A stretch of 64,000 nt of DNA from Promethearchaeota archaeon (lineage in GTDB: Archaea > Asgardarchaeota > Lokiarchaeia > Sigyniarchaeales > SOKP01). Under the pieces are notes generated by a model, which had not been told where the DNA came from, searched no databases, and saw only the letters and a program-made list of their open reading frames with translations. Every line of letters starts with the position of its first letter. Position 1 is the first letter of the stretch. The position numbers were made by a program, and so were the translations under genes. Location: contig JAEOUA010000003.1 in the NCBI GenBank assembly GCA_016839555.1, forward strand, positions 1 to 64,000. The letters run 5' to 3'. Shown here piece by piece: positions 1 through 8,706 of the stretch.

Positions 1-201
1 AGAAAATTAAGGAAATTATTTGATCGCTGGATAGAGCAGCATCAATCTCATAAAGACACATATACAAAATGGCGAGATATTGCTAAAACAAAGAATTTAG
101 TTCCCTTAGTAAATAAATTAAATTCTGTTATACCATCGATGGAAGAACATATTGAAATCCTAATAAATACCAAAAATATGTTACATACAGCAGTTTTTTA
201 A
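1..201 (+). CDS. C-terminal end of an unknown protein (partial)
   Basis: An open frame runs from the first base to a TAA at 199-201 and encodes the last 66 residues of a protein whose start lies outside the window. The fragment is charged and probably helical (RKLRKLFDRW near its start) and ends in HTAVF. I do not recognise a family. The composition looks coding, but at 66 codons the frame could be open by chance. It is followed by about 190 bases with no visible gene before the L40e-like pseudogene. Confidence 0.45.
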   Translation, partial: RKLRKLFDRWIEQHQSHKDTYTKWRDIAKTKNLVPLVNKLNSVIPSMEEHIEILINTKNMLHTAVF

Positions 202-390
202 ACAGCTTATTGTCTTTTTGCATCCAAAAATTTTATTAAAAGATGATTATTTCCGAAAAAAACAAGAGTAGTATTTAAAATCTTTTCTTGAATTGTCAAA
301 CTATTGCAAAAAAAATCTATTATAAATTAATAATAAGAATGAAAATAAGATAACATATAGAATTTTCTATTTGTAAATAAAAAAAGGCAA

Positions 391-504
391 TTATTTTGGG
401 AGTTCGTGCTTCCTTAATCATAAATCTTTATTATGGCATCTTCTATATTTTGTAACCCTAACTTGATTCAATGCGCCACATTCTCGGCAAACGCTTTTCA
501 TCAT
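391..504 (-). pseudogene. Degenerate second copy of ribosomal protein L40e
   Basis: The reading is MMKSVCRECGALNQV..., matching residues 18-53 of the intact L40e gene at 2670-2831 almost codon for codon. Three lesions are visible. The N-terminal 17 codons are absent (a lysine run, then a stop, lies upstream). The third zinc cysteine is Tyr (TGT to TAT). An in-frame TGA replaces the CGA arginine codon after CHNKDL. The final HELPK and stop are still aligned, and the 3' flank (AATAAGAATGAAAA near 330-350) also resembles the flank of the real gene, so this is a duplicated and decayed segment. It is unlikely to make a functional ribosomal protein. Confidence 0.85.
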
Positions 505-687
505 TTTTTTTTTGTAGACACATTATAGGCTTCCTTCATTAGTAAAAACCTTTATAGATCACTCCTTATTTTTAGATAGGAGTCCTAATAACAATTTATA
601 GATAAAAATTTAGCCTTCATTAAAAATTAGAATAAAGAACAATTGTTAAAAAGTTATGGATTAATAATGTAAACGATATTTCTATTA

Positions 688-1674
688 TTAAATTTCTTTG
701 AGAAGAATAATAAAGTTGCTTCCTTGTTTATGATCTCCTTCTACCCTATTCTTAACCCTGATTTGTCCGCCATAGGCATTAATTATTTTTTTCACAAGAA
801 ATAGACCGAGCCCCATACCCGTTGTATTTTTATTTTTTTCATAATTTTTTTCAAATATAATTCTTTTTCTTTCATCGCTAATACCATAACCGTTATCCTT
901 AAATTCAATTTTAATGAAAGATTCTCCTTCCTTTTGAATTTTATAAAAATTAATCCATAATTTTATGTTTTCATTATTATTATGGATGCAACTGTTTAAT
1001 AAGATGTTTTCAAATGCATCTATCAAGAGATTACCACCTTCCACATTTATTATTCCTTGTGGGAAATTAGTTTTTATATTCACCTCTTTTTCTTGAAATC
1101 GAGAATATATATGCTCAATTGCATTTTCTAGCGTGCTTTTGACATCAATAGATGTGCCTTTTTCTCCCTGTTCTACCTTTGAAAATTTCTGTATATTCGA
1201 GATTAAAGACGTACCTCTTTCTACTTGTTTTATTATGATCTTCATCATTCCTTCCTTTATATCTGACTTTGTTTGATCGTACTTCCATATTTCCATCAAT
1301 TCAGCGGAAGATTTAATAATGCTAAGTATATTAGCCAGATCATGGGCAAGTAAATCCTTATAGAAATCTGATTTAGATAAAGCTTCTTTAATCCTTTCTT
1401 CTAATACACTAACAAATCCTATAACAAATACCAATGCGATAAGAAACATACTAAAGGTCTCACCTATCGCATCCCAATCAAGAACCCCTTGAGAGAACCC
1501 CCACTTGTACAATATATTTCCCAAAGCATACATAAAACCGCCAAACATTATCAAAAAGAAAAATATGTAAGTTAAAGTTCTTTCTCTATAATAAAGGATT
1601 AAAACCAATGCAATACATATCACAAATAATATAGCTCCGATCAAGTTTAAGTAACCATCTCTTAAATCTGCCAT
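688..1674 (-). CDS. Membrane-bound sensor histidine kinase
   Basis: This 328-residue protein has three N-terminal membrane segments (about residues 9-28, 34-53 and 71-91), then a dimerisation helix with the phospho-acceptor His111 in LLAHDLANIL, and a C-terminal HATPase. The ATPase shows an N-box (NILLNSCIHNN), a G1 box (DNGYGI) and a G2 box (GMGLGLFLVKK). It should autophosphorylate on His111 in response to an unknown membrane or extracellular cue. No receiver-domain gene lies nearby, so its partner is unknown. It follows a small membrane protein by 40 bases in the same direction, suggesting an operon. Its kinase core resembles that of the PAS kinase at 37008-38288 (FAHDITNIL). Confidence 0.9.
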   Translation of the reverse strand: MADLRDGYLNLIGAILFVICIALVLILYYRERTLTYIFFFLIMFGGFMYALGNILYKWGFSQGVLDWDAIGETFSMFLIALVFVIGFVSVLEERIKEALSKSDFYKDLLAHDLANILSIIKSSAELMEIWKYDQTKSDIKEGMMKIIIKQVERGTSLISNIQKFSKVEQGEKGTSIDVKSTLENAIEHIYSRFQEKEVNIKTNFPQGIINVEGGNLLIDAFENILLNSCIHNNNENIKLWINFYKIQKEGESFIKIEFKDNGYGISDERKRIIFEKNYEKNKNTTGMGLGLFLVKKIINAYGGQIRVKNRVEGDHKQGSNFIILLKEI

Positions 1675-1714
1675 TTCAACTAATAACAGTTATACTCCAC
1701 CTCTTCTAATACTT

Positions 1715-2005
1715 TCACGTGACTTTTATATATTTTGAATAATATTCATAGAAAATTCCAAGTGTAAAGCATATTGCGCTTAATAGGATAAATATATGTT
1801 CAAATAGATTAAATATCTCCGCTAAATTGGTCTCTACAACACCTTCTATATTAGTAAATAGAAAAACAAACCAAAGACACAAAACTCCAGGAAAATATTT
1901 TATTAATGATTTCTGAAGAATCATAGAGACAATAAATATAAACACACCTATAGAGATCATAATTAGACAGACAAATTCCCCAACATCTACAGCTTCTATT
2001 GTCAT
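1715..2005 (-). CDS. Small three-TM membrane protein resembling the neighbouring kinase's sensor domain
   Basis: The 96-residue protein is almost entirely three hydrophobic helices (about 10-29, 35-52 and 65-86) with a short basic tail (YYSKYIKVT). The order and spacing of helices, with a polar acidic linker before the third, match the membrane portion of the histidine kinase just downstream, 40 bases away. It looks like a free-standing version of that sensor domain without a kinase. A role as partner or modulator of the kinase is inference from position and shape. The ATG start is the only reasonable one. Confidence 0.65.
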   Translation of the reverse strand: MTIEAVDVGEFVCLIMISIGVFIFIVSMILQKSLIKYFPGVLCLWFVFLFTNIEGVVETNLAEIFNLFEHIFILLSAICFTLGIFYEYYSKYIKVT

Positions 2006-2156
2006 TTTTTTTATTAATTATGAATTTATTCAGTAGTTTCTTTTATTTCATTAGACTTTATTAAATAAATAGTTCAAAATTAAATAAGTTTTATCCTATA
2101 AGTTCAAACATATATAATCTTTTGAATTAGTAATTTTCAATCAAAATAGCTACATA

Positions 2157-2489
2157 TTATAAGGCATCATGAAAAATATTTCTTTCTTTCTTATATATGA
2201 TGCCTCTTACCGTAAAAAAGCATGTCTCCTTTGAAAAATTAGAAGAATCGTATAAAAAAGCTAAAAAAAATACTGCCTTTTCTCTTTGTATGTAAGAAAT
2301 ATCCTTTGGGGGTAATCCGTAATAGGTTAATGTAATATTTCCAGTAACCATCACATTTAATTCATCGTGAACTCGTTCTCCCAATCTTTATTCGACGATT
2401 ATAGTAAGGTTATTATCCCCCAAGGAAAATTCATCGACATCGATAATGTGAACGCCCAAACTCCACGATTGATTACTAAGACCCGTCAT
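2157..2489 (-). pseudogene. Broken gene of unknown function with an in-frame TAA
   Basis: An ATG at 2489 opens a frame (MTGLSNQSWSLGVHIIDVDE) that meets TAA after 33 codons. The same frame then continues open for a further 76 codons to a TAA at 2157-2159. Composition on both sides of the stop is similar: beta-strand-like, with alternating hydrophobic residues. Only the second part, starting at a TTG at 2384, would score as a separate ORF. The simplest reading is one gene interrupted by a nonsense mutation, or a fragment of a larger surface-type protein. I do not recognise the family. Confidence 0.45.
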
Positions 2490-2669
2490 TGGATTAAGAT
2501 CATTTATAAACTAATTAAGAGTAAAGGAAAGCAAATATAAATAATTTATAATTAAAGCTATTTTATGTAAAATATTTTATTAGCCCCAAAAAATTATTTT
2601 GATTCATTAACAATAAGAATGAAAACAAGAGATAGCCTGAACCTATATGCATTTATCTAATAAAAGGAG

Positions 2670-2831
2670 TTATTTTGGGAGTTCGCGCTTCTTTAATCGT
2701 AGATCTTTACTATGGCATCTTCTACATTTTTTAGCCTTAACTGGATTCAAAGCGCCACAATTTCGGCAAACGCTTTTCATTAGAAGATGATGGCGGGCAA
2801 TTTTTTTCTTGAATGGATCATCTAGCGGCAT
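2670..2831 (-). CDS. rpl40e: Large-subunit ribosomal protein L40e
   Basis: This 53-residue protein ([15 protein letters not shown]...) ends in KKRELPK. It carries the single zinc ribbon of L40e: two CxxC pairs, CRNC and CRRC, separated by ten residues. In eukaryotes L40 is made as a fusion to ubiquitin; here, as in other archaea, it stands alone with no ubiquitin-like extension. Length and sequence fit archaeal L40e closely. It is divergent from L38e at 3063, with about 230 AT-rich bases between them that presumably hold both promoters. A decayed copy lies at 391-504. Confidence 0.95.
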   Translation of the reverse strand: MPLDDPFKKKIARHHLLMKSVCRNCGALNPVKAKKCRRCHSKDLRLKKRELPK

Positions 2832-3062
2832 ACTAATTATTCTACTACTCGTTTTATTGAAATTTAATATTTTATATTATCATAAATGTAAATTATCATA
2901 AAAATTTACACAAATTTTCGTGTTCAAGACCAGAAAACTTTATTTTATATCTTATAGAATTTAATCTCTAAAGAAAATTTATTGGGAATAATTGATTTTT
3001 ATAAATGTTAAAATTAAAATTTGATAAAAAATAGATAATTAATAAAAGGTAATACACTCAAA

Positions 3063-3257
3063 ATGCCTAAGGAAATATTTTCCGAGGAACAGTTTCTAGA
3101 ATTATCCGAGAGAGCAATTCATTGTCGTGTTAAGAGAATAAAGGACGTCGTTAAATTAAAATTACGAACGAAAAAATATTTATATACTTTTAAAGCGGAG
3201 CCGACAACCGCGGAAAAATTATTAAGTCAAATCAATTGCGATGTAATAGAGCTCTAA
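3063..3257 (+). CDS. rpl38e: Large-subunit ribosomal protein L38e
   Basis: The 64-residue basic protein begins MPKEIFSEEQFLELSERA and contains the family core VKRIKDVVKLKLRTKKYLYT, followed by a short acidic end. L38e is found in eukaryotes and in TACK and Asgard archaea but not in most Euryarchaeota, so it is a useful lineage marker here. Length is normal for the family. The ATG at 3063 is the natural start. It leads a co-directional set of translation genes (NusA-like factor, Pth2, TruD), though gaps of 46-130 bases make a single operon uncertain. Confidence 0.93.
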   Translation: MPKEIFSEEQFLELSERAIHCRVKRIKDVVKLKLRTKKYLYTFKAEPTTAEKLLSQINCDVIEL

Positions 3258-3303
3258 AAAAAATATCGTATTATTTATCATATCTAATAATTGGTTTTGT
3301 AAA

Positions 3304-3813
3304 ATGAATTTTCTACCTGCTTGTGAGACTTGTATTAAGACTGGATTTCTCTGTGTCAGATGTCAAGAGAAATTTGATGAGGGAGAAATTACTCCATTTG
3401 AATTAGATTTAGCAAAAGATTTTATTGAATTGGAGGAGAATGGTAAATTTCCATACTTAAGTGAGATTTCGTTTTATAAAGCAATTGATTATCAAGATGT
3501 TGTTATTTTAATAGTAGGAAAAGGAGATAAAATAAAAATCACGCAAAAATTACTTAATTGGATTAAAGATGTATACGAAATCGATCAGCTTATTTTAATC
3601 GAAAAAACTAATCAACCACGTCCAGTTGTTGAGGCCCTTATTGCACCAGCGAGAATAATATCTTTAAACGAAATATTCCTCGCTACTGGTGATCTCGAAT
3701 ATAAAGCAGTTATAAATAAACAGGATAAAAATAGAATACTATTTACGAAAACAGAGTTAGAAGAATTAGTAGAGGAGATTAGTGGGCAAAAAATTCGAAT
3801 AGAATTTATCTAA
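3304..3813 (+). CDS. Zinc-finger NusA-like archaeal transcription elongation factor
   Basis: This 169-residue protein has an N-terminal zinc finger with Cys7, Cys10, Cys17 and Cys20, followed by the helix KFDEGEITPFELDLAKDF. A KH-like region then follows, with a glycine-rich turn (LIVGKGDKI) and a C-terminal GQKIRIEF. This matches the small archaeal proteins annotated as transcription elongation factor or NusA-like factor, which usually lie near ribosomal genes. The biochemical role in archaea is not well established. It lies 46 bases after rpl38e, in keeping with a translation/transcription gene cluster. Confidence 0.7.
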   Translation: MNFLPACETCIKTGFLCVRCQEKFDEGEITPFELDLAKDFIELEENGKFPYLSEISFYKAIDYQDVVILIVGKGDKIKITQKLLNWIKDVYEIDQLILIEKTNQPRPVVEALIAPARIISLNEIFLATGDLEYKAVINKQDKNRILFTKTELEELVEEISGQKIRIEFI

Positions 3814-3942
3814 TATCTTTCCCTAATTTTTAAATAATACACTTTATCATTTAAATCCTATTTTAGATACTTACTTAATTTAAATTAAATTATTCATAAA
3901 GATTATTTGGAATCCTTTTTTATAATATTTGGGTTATTTCAA

Positions 3943-4299
3943 TTGGAAGAGTTAAAACAAGTCATCATAATCCGAACGGATTTAGGGATGAGTACCGGAA
4001 AAAAATGTGCCCAAGCGTGTCATGCCAGTATAAGTGCTTCAAATGTAGTAAGAAGAAGAAATAAAAGCGCATGGAAAGCATGGATTAATTCCGGACAAAA
4101 AAAGATCATCTTAAAGGTTGGGTCACTAGAAGAGTTATATGTAATTCAGGAGCAATTAAAAAAAGAAGATATCTCGAGTTCATTAATTAATGATGCTGGT
4201 TTAACTCAATTGCCTCCGGGAACTGCTACAGCATTAGGAATAGGTCCCGTGTTGTCTGAAAAAGTTGATAAAATAACAGGAAATTTAAAGCTTTTGTGA
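3943..4299 (+). CDS. pth2: Peptidyl-tRNA hydrolase, Pth2 type
   Basis: Pth2 releases tRNA from stalled peptidyl-tRNA. The sequence shows the family hallmarks: KQVIIIRTDLGMSTGKKCAQ, then CHAS, VLKV and the C-terminal DAGLTQLPPGTATALGIGP. Of two in-frame TTG starts, 3943 gives a 118-residue protein beginning MEELKQVII, the normal Pth2 length and N-terminus. The upstream TTG at 3907 adds MESFFIIFGLFQ, which has no counterpart in the family. An AT-rich TATA-like stretch near 3878-3892 would place the transcript start close to 3907-3915, so a leaderless TTG at 3907 cannot be fully excluded. TruD follows 15 bases later. Confidence 0.9.
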   Translation: MEELKQVIIIRTDLGMSTGKKCAQACHASISASNVVRRRNKSAWKAWINSGQKKIILKVGSLEELYVIQEQLKKEDISSSLINDAGLTQLPPGTATALGIGPVLSEKVDKITGNLKLL

Positions 4300-4314
4300 G
4301 TTTGAGTTCCATCT

Positions 4315-5697
4315 ATGGATTATGACTATAAATTTAAGAATAATGGGGAAAGGGAAGTAGAGCAATTTGTTGGGATAAATGCTTTTAGTACCTTAGATTT
4401 GGATGGGATTGGGGGTGTCTATAAAGATTCGTATAAGGATTTTATCGTTAAAGAAATAACTGAAACTGGAAAGATTATAGAGCTAAAAGAAGACAGAGAC
4501 TCCACTCCCTTTTTATATAGGAGAGATAAATATACTACCTTTAATTTAATAAAAGTAAATAGAGACACTTTTAATGCGCTAGATGAATTATGTAAAGCAC
4601 TCAAAATATCTAAATGGCAAGTTTCTTACTCCGGCTTAAAGGATAAATGCTCAATAAGTGCTCAGAAAGTTTCTATTCAAGGAAATTATATTAGTGAGCT
4701 GAATAATTTAAACGTAAAGGATATTTTTATTAGATCAATAAGGCCTTCCAAAAAACCAGCGTTGCTTGGGAGTAATAGGGGTAATAATTTTGTAATTACG
4801 ATTAGAAAGATTGAAGACCGAAAGAATTTGGAAGAAAATTTGAGTGAGATATTAGATCGATTAAGAAAAAAGGGATTTCCAAATTATTTTGGATTACAAC
4901 GATTTGGCACCTATCGCCCCAATTCACATCTAATTGGCAGATATTTATTAGAAGGAAATTATGAACAAGCTTTTAGAGAATTCGTATCTACTATTTATTC
5001 AACAGAAAGCAAAAATCTCTCAAAAATTCGTTATAGACTAGGAAAATCATTAAATGATGTAGATAAGCTTAAGGAGAGATATAAATCGTTTCCGAAGAGT
5101 TTAGTGTATGAATGCCGGTTAATAGAATATCTAATAGATCATCCTAAAGATTATAAAGGTACTTTTCATCAATTAAATGAAGAAATAATTAATTTAATAA
5201 TCAATGCCTTTCAATCTTATATTTTTAATAAATTGATTTCTTTACGAGTCAAAAAAGGTATTTCCTTATTTAAGCCCACTAAGGGAGATATTATTAGTAT
5301 TCTCGATGACATAAATGGTCATACGACAAATGCAACATATCTTTATGGAAACCATTATGATAAATATTTAGAGGAGGTTATAGATTTAAATCGGGCATCC
5401 ATTGTTGTTCCTTTAATAGGATATGATACAAATTTAAATGATTTTCCACTTATGAAGAAATTATTCACGCACATAATGAAAGAAGAGAATCTCAAACCAG
5501 AAATTTTTAATAGTAAATTACTTGATGATTTTAATTTAAATGGCTCGTTCAGAGCAATGATGACAATACCTATCGGATTAAATTTAATTGAATTAACTGA
5601 TGATGATAAATTTAAAGGAAAGAAAAAAGTAAAAATTGAGTTTTCTTTAAATAAAGGTTGCTATGCAACCATGCTTCTCAGAGAATTAATTAAATAA
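4315..5697 (+). CDS. truD: tRNA pseudouridine synthase D
   Basis: TruD makes pseudouridine 13 in the D-arm of some tRNAs. The 460-residue protein contains the catalytic-loop motif SGLKDKCSISAQ, where the family has G-x-KD with the catalytic Asp. It also has NYFGLQRFG and an inserted central region before AFQSYIFNK, typical of the family. Length suits archaeal TruD. It lies 15 bases downstream of pth2 in the same direction, so the two are probably co-transcribed. The intergenic space is too short for a separate promoter. Confidence 0.93.
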   Translation: MDYDYKFKNNGEREVEQFVGINAFSTLDLDGIGGVYKDSYKDFIVKEITETGKIIELKEDRDSTPFLYRRDKYTTFNLIKVNRDTFNALDELCKALKISKWQVSYSGLKDKCSISAQKVSIQGNYISELNNLNVKDIFIRSIRPSKKPALLGSNRGNNFVITIRKIEDRKNLEENLSEILDRLRKKGFPNYFGLQRFGTYRPNSHLIGRYLLEGNYEQAFREFVSTIYSTESKNLSKIRYRLGKSLNDVDKLKERYKSFPKSLVYECRLIEYLIDHPKDYKGTFHQLNEEIINLIINAFQSYIFNKLISLRVKKGISLFKPTKGDIISILDDINGHTTNATYLYGNHYDKYLEEVIDLNRASIVVPLIGYDTNLNDFPLMKKLFTHIMKEENLKPEIFNSKLLDDFNLNGSFRAMMTIPIGLNLIELTDDDKFKGKKKVKIEFSLNKGCYATMLLRELIK

Positions 5698-5723
5698 TAT
5701 TACCAAAAAAAATATTATATACT

Positions 5724-7256
5724 TTAAGTCCTTAAAATAATTGATACTTTTTTAGTAGTTTCAAATCCAAAAATATCGATAATTTTTACTAATATATCTA
5801 TATTATTTTTTCTAGCTTTATCATAGTAATACCATCCAGTATTAAATCTCATTTTCCGCGTCTTAGGTGTTCTAAGAGAAATCCATTGGGGGACAAATTC
5901 ATTGTTATTATAATTAAAGTCTACAGCAAAGTAATCAATTGAATCTTTCCAATCGCTTATTTTTGTTCTAATTTTTTTATTTAATTCTTTGAAATACGGG
6001 AAAAAATAGCCTTCTAGAGAGAGTTTTATTCTATTATCATCTCTATTTACATTAATTTTCAAATTTGATTTTTCATTCTTTTTGGAGTTGGTTTTTTTAT
6101 TATTAATAAGAAATAATTCCGGGATTTTACCTTTATGCTCATCGCTCATGAAACTATATACCTCAAATGAATTCGAAAATTTTCCATAAAATTCATCCCA
6201 ATTTAATATATCATTGCTATGTTGTAAATTAAGCAATCTTTTTATTGTTGTGTTTATCGCATACCAATTCAGATCACATCCAATCCATCTCCTGTTTAAT
6301 TTTTCAGACACAGCTAGAGTTGTTCCAGTACCGCAAAAAAAATCCGCAATAATACTATTTTTATTGCTTGAGGCTAGGATAATTCTTTTTAATAATCGTT
6401 CAGGTTTTTGAGTGGAAAATCCTTGATATTCTAGCGTATTAGCTCTAATATAAGGAATTTTTGTCCATACATCTCGAGGGAATACACCTTTTTTTTCTAC
6501 ATATACCTTTCTACTTAATTTTTTTCCATCATGACTTCCTCCTCGATAATAAAAGTATCCCTTTTCATCCTTTTGCACAGCATTTTTGACTCTTTTAGAA
6601 TAATCCATATAGATATTCGGATCATCATTGAATATATAATCATCCGATTTAGTATAAAAGAGGATTGAATCATAGGACCTTACATAGAATCTTTTGGTTT
6701 GAGCGGAGGCGGCAGGATAATACCAGATGATTTCATTTCTAAAATTTTCGAGACCAAAAATCTGATCCATTATTAATTTAATATAATGACTAATATGCCA
6801 ATCTACATGGACATAAATAGAACCTTTTTCTGATAATAATTTTTTCATTAAACAGAGGCGCTCATATATAAAATCTAAATATGAATCTATGCCATTATTC
6901 CATTTATCGTTATATGCTATTTTTTTAAAGCTTTTGTTTGAAGTTCCTATGAAAACTTTGTGATAAAACTCAGAATTTGTAAAAAATGGGGGATCAATAT
7001 AAATTAGATCTATTTTTTCTTCAAATTTTTTTAATAAATATTGTAAAATTTCTAAGTTATCACCCCAAATTAATTTATTAATCCAATTTTCTTTAATCTT
7101 CTTAAGAAAATTTAAAAACTCATTATTTTTTAGGAAGTTTTGATCTATAAACTTATTAATAATTTTAGGGCAAATTAAATCAGAATAATTTGACCAGCTT
7201 TCAACCGATACTTTATTTGAAATTTGTTTCTGCTTTTTCCATTTTAATTTTACCAT
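5724..7256 (-). CDS. Orphan site-specific DNA methyltransferase (beta class)
   Basis: The 510-residue protein carries the beta-class amino-methyltransferase order: motif IV first (IYIDPPF, residues 85-91), motif I later (DFFCGTGTT, about 305-313). The segment STQKPERLLKRII just before motif I is typical of type III Mod-like N6-adenine or N4-cytosine methyltransferases. The last 150 residues are a family-specific extension. No restriction endonuclease is adjacent: downstream is TruD, convergent, and upstream is AspRS, divergent. This suggests a solitary methylase or one left from a restriction system. The target sequence cannot be read from the protein. Codon use is as AT-rich as in its neighbours. 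Confidence 0.85.
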   Translation of the reverse strand: MVKLKWKKQKQISNKVSVESWSNYSDLICPKIINKFIDQNFLKNNEFLNFLKKIKENWINKLIWGDNLEILQYLLKKFEEKIDLIYIDPPFFTNSEFYHKVFIGTSNKSFKKIAYNDKWNNGIDSYLDFIYERLCLMKKLLSEKGSIYVHVDWHISHYIKLIMDQIFGLENFRNEIIWYYPAASAQTKRFYVRSYDSILFYTKSDDYIFNDDPNIYMDYSKRVKNAVQKDEKGYFYYRGGSHDGKKLSRKVYVEKKGVFPRDVWTKIPYIRANTLEYQGFSTQKPERLLKRIILASSNKNSIIADFFCGTGTTLAVSEKLNRRWIGCDLNWYAINTTIKRLLNLQHSNDILNWDEFYGKFSNSFEVYSFMSDEHKGKIPELFLINNKKTNSKKNEKSNLKINVNRDDNRIKLSLEGYFFPYFKELNKKIRTKISDWKDSIDYFAVDFNYNNNEFVPQWISLRTPKTRKMRFNTGWYYYDKARKNNIDILVKIIDIFGFETTKKVSIILRT

Positions 7257-7342
7257 ATATATTACTAATAATTAGCCAAAAGATTTAATTTTATTAAGTA
7301 TTTTTTCATTTAAATTAGAATACTATTAGTTATAATAAGAAT

Positions 7343-8662
7343 ATGTCAGATGATTTAAGCGATTGGAGAAAAACTCACTATACAGTTGATGTCTCTGCTG
7401 AAATGGAAGGGGAGGAAATAATTCTTGGTGGATGGGTTCGCAATTGGAGAGACTTAGGTGGCTTAAAATTTATCAATCTTCAAGATAAATATGGAGAGCG
7501 CCAAATTACCATAAAGAAAGGGGTTGTATCAGACGAATTATTTGAAAAAACAGATTTCAGATACCAGTATTGTATTATGGTGAAAGGTAAGGTCAAAGCC
7601 TTCAAAAAAGCTCCTGGTGGGGTAGAAATAATACCCTCAGAGTTAAAAATATTAAATAAAACTCCCGAAAAGCTCCCAATTGATATGACTGGTGAAAGCA
7701 TAAGTGCTTTAGATTTAAGATTGGATAATAGAGCATTAGATTTGCGATCTCTCAGAAATCAAGCAATCTTTAGAATAAGAGGGCAGGTTTTAAGGTCTAT
7801 TAGACTATTTTTATTTGAACGCGATTTTACAGAAATAACTACCCCCAAAATCATAGGATCTGCTACAGAGGGAGGGACCGAATTATTTCCTATTATGTAT
7901 TTTGATAGAGAAGCTTTTCTAACTCAATCTGCGCAATTATATAAAGAACAATTGAGTGGGGTTTATGAGCGAGTATTTGAATTAAGTCCTTGTTTCCGAG
8001 CTGAAAAGAGCCATACAAAACGACATTTATGTGAGATATTTATGTTAGATATTGAGATGGCTTTTGCCGATATGTCGGATGTATTAAAAATATTAGAAGA
8101 ATTAATCTATAATGTTATAAAGGATATCAGAGAATATGAGTGGGAATCTCTTAAATTTTTGAATATGGAAAAGATTACAACATTACCAGAAGTTCCCTTT
8201 CCTAGATATAAATATGAGGAAATTGTTGAATTAATTAATAATAATTTTAAAATACCTATAGAATTTGGAGAAGATATTCCCACAGAAGCTTATAGACAAT
8301 TAGAAGAAGAATTGCCGGGTTATTACTATATTACGCATTGGCCAATGGAAATTAAACCTTTTTATATTATGCCCTCCGAAGATCCAAAATATAGTGAATC
8401 TTTTGACTTGCAAAAAGGATGGTTGGAACTTTGTTCAGGTGGGACTCGGGTTCATGATAAAGAGATGTTAATGAGAGCATTAGAAGATAAAGGTTTGAAT
8501 CCAGAATCATTTAAGTCTCATCTAAATATTTTCGATTACGGATTACCTCCGCATGCTGGAATGGGATTAGGTATTGCGAGATGGGTAGCAATTCTATGTG
8601 GCTTAGAGGACGTTAGAGAAGCTGTAATGTATCCCAGGACTCCAGACAGATTACAACCATAA
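7343..8662 (+). CDS. aspS: Aspartyl-tRNA synthetase, archaeal type, possibly non-discriminating
   Basis: The 439-residue enzyme has an N-terminal OB-fold anticodon-binding domain (GGWVRNWRDLGG) and a class II catalytic domain. Motif 2 is PCFRAEKSHTKRH, motif 3 GMGLGIARWVAILCG, and the C-terminus PRTPDRLQP. Length and C-terminal form fit the archaeal/eukaryal type. In the anticodon domain, the position that is Lys85 in discriminating archaeal AspRS appears to be Pro91 here (KKAPGGVEI), and the discriminating Trp is Arg33. Published mutagenesis linked Pro at this place to relaxed specificity, so the enzyme may also charge tRNA-Asn; that depends on my alignment by eye. No GatCAB gene is in the window. 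Confidence 0.95.
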   Translation: MSDDLSDWRKTHYTVDVSAEMEGEEIILGGWVRNWRDLGGLKFINLQDKYGERQITIKKGVVSDELFEKTDFRYQYCIMVKGKVKAFKKAPGGVEIIPSELKILNKTPEKLPIDMTGESISALDLRLDNRALDLRSLRNQAIFRIRGQVLRSIRLFLFERDFTEITTPKIIGSATEGGTELFPIMYFDREAFLTQSAQLYKEQLSGVYERVFELSPCFRAEKSHTKRHLCEIFMLDIEMAFADMSDVLKILEELIYNVIKDIREYEWESLKFLNMEKITTLPEVPFPRYKYEEIVELINNNFKIPIEFGEDIPTEAYRQLEEELPGYYYITHWPMEIKPFYIMPSEDPKYSESFDLQKGWLELCSGGTRVHDKEMLMRALEDKGLNPESFKSHLNIFDYGLPPHAGMGLGIARWVAILCGLEDVREAVMYPRTPDRLQP

Positions 8663-8706
8663 TTCTAATTAATATATTATTTGAAATAAATTATTTTTAT
8701 AAACTT

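Noticed and set aside
3907..3942. Upstream TTG start for Pth2
   Set aside because: It adds a hydrophobic 12-residue leader not seen in the Pth2 family; kept only as an alternative.
4419..4604. Minus-strand 61-residue ORF inside truD
   Set aside because: Antisense to a clear TruD reading frame, with no motif.
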